A DNA stretch of 64,000 bases from Areca catechu (taxonomy: Eukaryota; Streptophyta; Magnoliopsida; Arecales; Arecaceae): positions 43,865,210 to 43,929,209 of the forward strand of contig CM038047.1 of assembly GCA_021397845.1 (NCBI GenBank), in the 5' to 3' direction. This document shows, piece by piece, positions 56,910 through 64,000 of this stretch. Each line of letters begins with the position of its first letter. Within the stretch, counting starts at the first letter, position 1. The notes beneath the pieces were generated by a model. That model had not been told where the DNA came from. It saw only the letters and a list, made by a program, of their open reading frames with translations, and ran no database searches. The translations under genes and the position numbers were made by a program.

Positions 56910-59771
56910 TGTTGACTCATGTATTGATTTTGATGATTAACAAAATACTCAAGTATATTTGAGTACTAACTATTTGTTAAAGTATGTTTTATCAGAAAAA
57001 GATACTCATCAAGTTAGTTGATTGATTGATTGTCAAAATAGTTGAAGAAGTATCCTTATGGATGAATTTGTAAAGTTAAATGGACTTAAGTATATAAGAA
57101 TGACTTGAAAGGACTTAAGTTTTAAGGTTGAAGAAGATTCAGCTGAGTTTCAATTGAATTTCAGAAAGTTTTAGCCAAGTATCGACTCATGGATGTGAAG
57201 TGTCGACTCACAATGTTAACTCACAGAAGCTTGAGCTGATATGTAGAAGATGTTTTAGATGGCATGCTCGAAGTGTCAACTCATGGAACTCAAGTATCGA
57301 CTTAAGGATCGACTTAAGGCTTGAGACAAAATTTATACAGAACATGCTAAATTTCAGACTTCCCTCAAGTGTCAACTCATGAAAGCCAAGTATCGACTCA
57401 CCAGAAGAAGTGTCGACTCACCTGAGATTTTCAAAGAGCTTCAAGAAATATTTTTGAACTAAGTATCGACTCATAAAGACCAAGTATCGACTCAAGGTAT
57501 TGACTCATGACTTGAAGTATCGACACTTATAGTTCTGCTGAATAGTAACATCTAGTTTTTTCAAATACAAAACTTATCCTTTTCGCCCCCAATGGCTAGT
57601 TCCACCTCTCTAACGATTATAAACTATCATTTGAAGCTTGGAAGGGTATTTAAAGTAGATTAAACTCAAGAGGGAAGAAACTAATGAGTAGTTAAGTGCA
57701 TTCACTCCAATATTCATTGAGTGCAACTACTTTCAAGTGAAGTGAAGCCTTCGAGCATTCAAAGCATTCAAGAACAATCAAGTTCAACCACTCAAACATC
57801 ATTTAAGGCTTCAACAACTTGAAGACAAGCATCTTTAAAGAGCTTCAAAGAGATATTTGCTTTTATTTGATAGCTTTCTTGTATTTCATACTTTCTACTT
57901 GAATTCTTTGTTGAGGTTTGTTGGTGAGCCTGCGTATTAAAACTAACAAAGGTTTTTGGTGAGCCTTGTGAAAACCAAAGAGATTTTTGATTAGCCTTAC
58001 GAAAACCAAGGAGGTTGTTGGTGAGCCTAAGTTACAAAACTAACTAGGTTTTTGGTTAGCCCGTAAAATTGAAGGGATTTTGACTTGTATTCCTGATGAA
58101 AACAAGTTGGGTTTTGATTAGTGAGCCTGGAAAACTAATCGGCTATAATCAAGTGTTTATAATAAATTTCCAAGTAAACCTTAGGAAGTGGATGTAGGTG
58201 CTTTGGTGTGCACCGAACCACTATATATTGTTGTATTTGTATTGCTTGTTCTCTCTTCATTTACTCTTGTTTACTTTGCATTTGCTTATCTTTTTTCGTT
58301 GCATACTCTTGAATAACACACAAGCACTTACAATTACTAGCACCTTAATTATTTTGAATTGGCACACATTTGCAAAAGTTTTTAAATCCAATTCACCTCC
58401 CCTCTTGGGTTGCTTATTGGGCAACAAGTGGTGTGGACACCAGAAGCCGAAAGAAACTTTACTCCAACAAGGTTAGCCTTATCCCAATTTGGATCGAAGA
58501 TAATTAGGTTACCTTGTATCCTTTAGTTCAAAAAATATTTTATTTTCAAGAGTCATTTCCTTTTCAAAAGTCCTGTAATTAATTTTGAGTTTCAAATCAA
58601 GAGTATTTATTGAGTCCTGTAATTACTTTTAAAATTTCATTTCTTGTAAGTCCATTTCAAGTTTTAAAGTCTAGGTCAGTCAAGTCAGTTCAGTTGAGTT
58701 AAGTCTAATTCAGTTGAGTTAAGTCTAATCAAGTCTTAAAGCCATGAAAGCCAGCAACAAGACTCAAATTCTAGACCCCAGAATTTGACCACATGAAGAA
58801 GAGAAGACACATCAACCAAGCAAGAGAAAAGGACCATCAACTAGGACCACTGGGTGCCACATGTCATTCTTATCCAAGTAGAAGACCACCTCACCATGCC
58901 ACGTCATCAGGTGCCACTTCACCAGCCACCTCATCACCCTTTGGGCGCCAACAAGGGAGATTCAAATTCAAGGAGGTTGGCCACATCCCTCCAAGTCCTC
59001 CACCAAATCCTCCAACCCCCCCCACATCCCTCCAAACTCTCCACCAAATCCTCCAACCCCCCTTGTAATCCTCCTCGATTTGGGGAGTTTTTAAATTTCA
59101 AAAGCTAGCTTTGTGAGGCTATTAAAAGCCTTGGACGCCCATTGTAAAAGAGATTGATTTTGGGAATGAATGAAAATTGAAGTTGAAATTTTGGAAGTAG
59201 AAGTTGTCTTGTATTTTTTTCTTATGTGAAAGTTTTCCATCCTTTTCCTCCATGCCAAAACCATTCTTTTTTCCCTAGCAAAGCATCTTCCAAGCTCAAG
59301 TGAAGGCATTGGAGTCGGCTAGATCTACTCAAATTTCTGTTCTTAGTTCATCAATTCTCCCATCCCTTCTATATGTTCCTATCCTTCTTCCTTAACTTTG
59401 ATCTTCATTGCAGGGTCCTTCGAAGTCTTTGATTTGTGGGCTGGGTTCACCTTAACAAAGAACAAACAAGCTGAAGCCCCAAGTCCAGGGTTCTGATCTC
59501 TGTTATCCAGATTCTTCAGTTCTGAGCATTGGTAGTTTCAAGGTATGAATCAAAAGAAGGTTGGAAAGCTCATCAAGGTAAGTCCACAATCATTAGCCCC
59601 TATTGTCTAGATCTTCTTCCTTCTTAGTTTAGGATTGTGTCTAATCAAGTAAAAGTCCAATTTCTTATAATCCTTAAGTCTTATTATGATGAGTACAATG
59701 CTAGTGTAATTAGGTTTCATTGCTCTACAAACCATATTCAAAACATTAATCATATGCTTGCCGCATCAACA
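56910..59771 (+). repeat. 5' LTR zone of the copia element (one long LTR or two adjacent LTRs)
   Basis: Starts TGTTGACTCATG. A TCAACA end at 59771 is followed by a good primer site. But GGGCAACA at 58426, followed by AGTGGTGTGG, looks like another LTR end with its own decayed primer site. The span is either a 2862-bp LTR or a 1517-bp LTR followed by part of a second. TATTAAAAGCC at about 59120 may be the TATA box of the second part. The 56-58 kb part has many GTCGACTCA/TCGACTCA repeats. Confidence 0.65.
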
Positions 59772-59773
59772 AG

Positions 59774-59785
59774 TGGTATCAGAAC
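59774..59785 (+). other. Primer binding site, initiator tRNA-Met type
   Basis: TGGTATCAGAAC, one base from the standard TGGTATCAGAGC, two bases after the LTR end at 59771. Confidence 0.85.
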
Positions 59786-59828
59786 CATGTTCTCAATTTA
59801 TAGGTCTAACCACCTTGAGTAAAGATCT

Positions 59829-60716
59829 ATGGCAGCCCCACTTAGTTCTAGTGTAGCTGAGGGACAAGCCTCAAATAGACCTCCTTATTTTAATGGCACC
59901 AATTACACGTATTGGAAAACTTGTATGAGAATCTATACGCATTCAATTGATTATAATCTATGAAAAGTTGTAGATAAAGGCCCTCATATTCTCTCAGTCA
60001 TTGTTAATGGTATTTCCATCCCAAAACTTAAAGTGGATTGCGATGAAAATGATATTAAACAATCAGAGATTAATGCGAAAGCAATGAATCTCTTATATTG
60101 TACATTGGATCCTAGTGAATTCAATAAAATTTCTACATGCACCTCTGCTAAGAAAATATGAGACATACTTGAGGTTACTCATGAGGGTACTGATCAAGTA
60201 AAAAATACTAAAGTTAATATGCTTATACATACTTATGAGATGTTTCGAATGGAACCTAATGAATCTATTACGGATATGTATAATAGATTTATAAACATTG
60301 TAAATGGCATGAAAAGTCTTGGTAAGATTATGACTAATGCTGATCTTATAAATAAAATTCCCAGGTCACTGCCAACATCTTGGGATCCTAAAGTGATAGT
60401 AATTCAAGAAGCCAAAGATATTGAAAAACTTTCATTGGAGCAACTAATAGGTTCACTCATGACTTATGAGTTGAACTTGAAGCAAAAAGTAATGGACATG
60501 GATAAGAAGAAGAAGACTATAGCTTTCAAGTCTATAACACAAAAAGAGTCTTCAAGTGAAGAATCCGAAGGAGAAGAAAATGAGGATGAAGAGGCTCTCA
60601 TTGCTAGAAAGTTCAAAAAGTTTATGAGAAGAAAGAAGTTTCCTTACAAGAAAAGCCTCAACCTACAAAGGAAAAGGAAAAAGAAAAAGAAAAAGAGAAT
60701 GAGAAGGAACAACTAA
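59829..60716 (+). pseudogene. Ty1/copia gag (UBN2 type)
   Basis: From ATG 59829: NRPPYFNGTNYTYWKTCMRI, then two in-frame TGA codons (59961, 60159) where Trp is usual. After them comes the UBN2 core (MFRMEPNESITDMYNRFINI, PRSLPTSWDPKVIVIQEAKD, LSLEQLIGSLMTYEL) and a Lys/Glu-rich tail. It packages element RNA in virus-like particles. A frameshift near 60650-60700 separates it from the zinc knuckle. Confidence 0.88.
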
Positions 60717-60718
60717 TT

Positions 60719-61290
60719 TGCTTGGAATGCAAGAAGCCTGGACATTATAAGTTTGACTGTCCTCTCCTAAACAAGTCCAAAAGAAGATTCAGAAAGAAGA
60801 CAATGATGGCAACTTGGAGTGATAGTGAGGACTCTAGTTTGAAGGAAGAACAAATCGAAGTAGCCAATCTATGCTTCATGGTTCAAAAAGATGAGGTACA
60901 TTCTGACTTTGAACCAGAATTTACATTTGATGAACTTAGAGATGCATTTGATGAGCTCATGCATGAATATAGATTGCTAAAAATTAAAAACAAAAAGTTG
61001 AAAAAGCATGCTAGTTCATCTTCTCTTGAAAATACCAATCTTACAAATAAAAATAGTGATTTAAAAGCTAAGATTGATATTTTAGAAAAATAAAGAAATG
61101 CTTTGTCTATGAAAAATGAAGTTTTAAAAAGATCCAAGGTCATCATTTCAAACAATGAACTTTTGAAGAAAAATATAGACCTTGAGGAAGAAAATCAAAA
61201 ATTCAAAAATGAGCTTGAAAAAGTTAAACTATTTATTGAAAAGTTTACATATAGTTTTGAAAAGCTAAATCTTTTATTGAACAATTAAAG
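60719..61290 (+). pseudogene. Ty1/copia gag zinc knuckle and coiled-coil region
   Basis: CLECKKPGHYKFDC (C-x2-C-x4-H-x4-C) at about 60719-60762 is intact. It is followed by acidic and then Lys/Glu/Asn-rich segments likely to form coiled coils (NELLKKNIDLEEENQKFKNE), as in SIRE-type gag. A stop (TAA about 61091) splits it. Confidence 0.82.
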
Positions 61291-61541
61291 AGAAGTTTTC
61301 AAAAAAGCAGGTTTGGATTTTAAACCGTAAAAATAGCAAAAATTTTTCAAGAATTTCTTTATACATGCATCATCTAGCATTACATGTTTTTATTGTAGAA
61401 AATTTAGTCATAAAGCATATCTATATGATTTTAGAAAAATTAACAATTAAAAAGATTTGGATTCCAAAAAGAACCACCTTTAGCACTAATCTAAAAGGAT
61501 CCAAGATGGCTTAGGTACCTAAATTGAAGACTTAATTTATT

Positions 61542-62000
61542 TTGCAGGTATGTCTTGCAACCAAAGAAAAAAAAAGATTATGGTATCTCGATAGTGGTTG
61601 CTCAAGACACATGACAGGAGATGTGAAGCAATTCACCTCTCTTGAGGCACTGAATGGGAGGAGTGTAACTTTTGGGGATAACAGTAAAGAAAAAATCATT
61701 GGTATCGATAAAGTGTACATCTCCACTTCTACATTTATAGATAATATTTTATTAATTGAAGGATTAAAACATAATTTGCTTAGTATTAGTCAGTTTTGTG
61801 ATAAAGGCTTTAAAGTTTTTTTTGAATTATCTATTTGCATGGTAGCTAGTCTTGAATGTAATAGAGTGAAATTCATTGAAAATAGGCATGGTAACATCTA
61901 TGTTGTTGATCTTGACAATTTACTTTTACATTATGGTGAATGCCTAGTTGCTATGAATCCATTATTAATGAGACTAGTTGGCTTTGGCATCATAGATTAG
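61542..62000 (+). pseudogene. Ty1/copia aspartic protease and pre-integrase region
   Basis: WYLDSGCSRHMTGD is the copia protease active site (D-S-G). Downstream are GNIYVVDL and, across a frameshift, WHHRLGHAST (about 61978-62008), the zinc-binding GAG-pre-integrase motif. Frame is lost at about 61980. Confidence 0.88.
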
Positions 62001-62031
62001 GCCATGCAAGCACGTATCTTCTTTCAAAATT

Positions 62032-62560
62032 ATGCAAAAAAGATTTATAAGAGATTTACCAAAACTTAGTTTCAAAAAAGATAAAATATGTGAATCATGT
62101 CAATTTGGAAAACAAGCAAAAACATCTTTTAAATCAAAAAATTTTGTTTCAACTTCTAGGCCATTAGAGCTATTCCATATGGATCTCTTTAGACCAACTA
62201 GGATAACAAGCTTAGGAGGCAAAAGATATGTATTAGTTATAGTGGATGATTTCTCTCAATTTACATGGATTTTATTTTATTGGCTTATAAAGATGAATCG
62301 TTTTAGTATTCTTGAAATTTTATCGAAAAGTTTCAAATAAAAAATGTACTTCAGTTGTTTGTATTCGTAGTGACCATGGTACTAAATTTGAAAATCAAGA
62401 TTTCAAAAATTTTTGCAATGAAAAAGGAATTGATCATATTTTTTTTTGCACATGAATTGATCATATTTTTTTTGCACTTAGGACACCTTGATAAAATAAG
62501 GTGGTAGAAATGAAAAGTTGTACTTTAAAAGAAATGGCACGTACAATGCTTTTAGAAAAT
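62032..62560 (+). pseudogene. Ty1/copia integrase
   Basis: CESCQFGKQAKTSF completes the HHCC zinc site. The core starts RPLELFHMDLFRPTRITSLG and continues KRYVLVIVDDFSQFTWILFY, giving the first two acidic residues (MDLF, VDDFS). After 62340 the frame breaks; IRSDHGTKFEN-like text follows at about 62365. A duplicated GAATTGATCATATTTTTTT occurs at about 62429 and 62455. Confidence 0.85.
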
Positions 62561-62744
62561 GATCTTCTGAGATATTTTGGACTGAAGCAATTAATACAAC
62601 TTGTTATATTTTAAATCATGTTTTAATTATATCTATTTAAAAAAAAACATCCTATGAACTTTGGAAAGAAAGAAAACCTACTTTGAAATATTTTTGAGTT
62701 TTTGGTTGCCGATGCTTTATTTTAAATAATTGAAAAGACAATCT

Positions 62745-63162
62745 AGGCAAGTTTGATGCTAAGTCTAATGAAGATATCTTCTTAGGATACTCTACATCAA
62801 GCAAGGCATACAGAGTTTTTAATAAAAGAACAATGCTAGTAGAAGAATCAGTGCATGTAGTATTTGAAGAGTCTGCTAACAAATTCTCTAAAAAAGAGGA
62901 TACTTCTGATGCATGTGCAGGTACCAAAGGATTGAAGAAGCTCACTTTGGATGATCCCCCTTCCAAAGAAGATGAAGAAGATCAAAACAAGATGGATGGA
63001 GAAGAAGCTACAAAATCCTCATCGAAGTACAAAGATCTATACAAAGAGTGGAGGTATGTTGATGGACATCCTAAGGAATTGATCTTAGGTAATCCATCGA
63101 GAAGGGTAATAACTAGATCATCCATTAGAAATGAATGTGATTACATTACTTTTATTTTTTAA
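62745..63162 (+). pseudogene. Copia integrase C-terminal region and integrase-RT linker
   Basis: GKFDAKSNEDIFLGYSTSSK is the GKFD/GYS motif that ends copia integrases. An acidic linker (KEDEEDQNKMDGEEATKSSS) and the pre-RT motif NPSRRVITRSS follow. Frame breaks flank it. Confidence 0.82.
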
Positions 63163-63219
63163 ATTGAATCTAAATATATTGAAGAAGCTGAAAAGACCAT
63201 AATTGGATAATTGCTATGC

Positions 63220-64000
63220 AAGAAGAATTAAATCAATTTAAAAAAATAAACTTTGGACTCTAATAGAAAGCCCATCTAATGTTTCAATTATTGGTACAAA
63301 ATGGGTGTATAGAAATAAATTGGATGAAAATAGTGTAGTAATTAGAAACAAGGCTAGACTGGTAGCTAAGGGTTATAATCAAGAGGAAGGAATTGATTTT
63401 GATGAAACCTTTGCTCCAGTAGCTAAACTTGAAGCCATTAGATTACTTTTAGCATTTGCATATTTCATGAATTTCATACTTTTTTAAATAGATGTTAAAA
63501 GTATATTTTTGAATGGTTATATAGCTAAAGAAGTGTTTGTTAAACAACCACCTAGATTTGAAAATCATGCACATCCTGATTATGTTTTCAATTTGCATAA
63601 AGTACTTTATGGTTTAAAACAAGCATCCCATGCATGGTATGAAAAACTTAGCAAATTTTTGATTAAAATGAATTCTCTAGAGGCCATGTTGATACTACTT
63701 TATTTCTGAAAAAGAAAAATGATGATCTTTTAGTAGTACAAATTTATATTGATAACATTATTTTCGGTGATACTAATGAAACACTTTGTGAAGAGTTTGC
63801 CAAGCTTATGCAGGATGAGTTCGAGATGAGCATGATAGGAGAGCTACATTTCTTTCTCAGACTCCAGATCAAGCAAACTAGAGAAGGGATCTTCATCAAC
63901 CAAACTAAGTATACAAGAGAAATCTTAAAGAAGTTTGAGATGGAGCCAACCAAGCCAATAGGTACACCTATGAGCCCTTCTTGTAAACTTGATAAAGATG
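63220..64000 (+). pseudogene. Ty1/copia reverse transcriptase, catalytic motif changed, truncated
   Basis: TKWVYRNKLDENSVVIRNKA, RLVAKGYNQEEGIDFDETFA, PVAKLEAIRLLLAFA, DVKSIFLNGYI and VLYGLKQASHAWYEKL are RVT_2 blocks. The polymerase motif YVDD reads YIDN (63745-63756). After it FEMSMIGELHFFLRLQIKQ and TKYTREILKKFEM continue to the edge. Stops at 63487, about 63708 and elsewhere. Confidence 0.9.

Larger units (their letters stand above)
56910..64000 (+). mobile_element. SIRE/Maximus-like Ty1/copia retrotransposon, truncated by window edge
   Basis: A 5' LTR zone (56910-59771), primer site, gag, zinc knuckle, protease, integrase and RT follow in the Ty1/copia order and run off the right edge. 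Stops and frameshifts are frequent (for example TGA at 59961 and 60159 replacing Trp), so the copy is inactive. SIRE/Maximus is suggested by the gag type and long LTR. Confidence 0.88.

Noticed and set aside
1..64000. tRNA, rRNA, snoRNA or microRNA genes
   Set aside because: No cloverleaf-type A/B boxes or ribosomal sequence was recognised; the tRNA-like strings are retroelement primer sites.

Overview
The window is nuclear DNA of a flowering plant, most likely a commelinid monocot such as a palm. It carries one host gene, an ALFIN-like (AL) PHD-finger protein on the + strand (five exons, 23743-44129). The AL protein is closest to the monocot form I know, the retroelements are plant types, and the rest is layers of nested transposons. 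No bacterial, organellar or RNA-gene signals were seen. The palm assignment is inference; 'plant' is secure.

Left third (1-22320): two copies of one Tat-like Ty3/gypsy family lie head-to-tail on the - strand and appear to share one LTR (about 4406-8156). Copy 1 internal DNA is 1-4405 and runs off the left edge. Copy 2 internal DNA is about 8157-21295, with its 5' LTR at 21296-22320. Four insertions interrupt them, three with exact target-site duplications (TSDs): (a) 4498-7209, a small LTR element with both LTRs, an iMet primer site, and a captured LRR receptor-kinase ectodomain instead of gag-pol (TSD with one mismatch); (b) 10325-14828, a GC-rich solo LTR with a 115-bp tandem array, inside the integrase; (c) 11564-13917, a second solo LTR inside (b); (d) 15771-17693, an Athila-type solo LTR between RT and RNase H.

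Middle (22321-45270): the AL promoter and gene. Intron 3 is about 18.25 kb. It holds a complete but decayed hAT transposon (35481-40226, perfect 8-bp TSD), three hAT-type MITEs of about 210-220 bp each with its own TSD (one nested in the hAT), a Tourist-type MITE (30900-31186), microsatellite and homopolymer tracts, and a fourfold tandem repeat rich in CT tracts ending just before exon 4.

Right third (45271-64000): an Athila-like Ty3/gypsy element with both LTRs (45739-53517) interrupts a degenerate repeat. Next come a Tat-like LTR with a 90-bp array and a 'gypsy-type transposase' ORF (54165-56909), then a SIRE/Maximus-like Ty1/copia element (56910 to beyond the right edge) with gag, protease, integrase and RT remnants.

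All retroelement coding regions are broken by stops and frameshifts. All three RTs whose YxDD motif could be read carry D-to-N changes there. The AL gene alone looks capable of making a full protein, with one oddity at the exon 1/2 junction.
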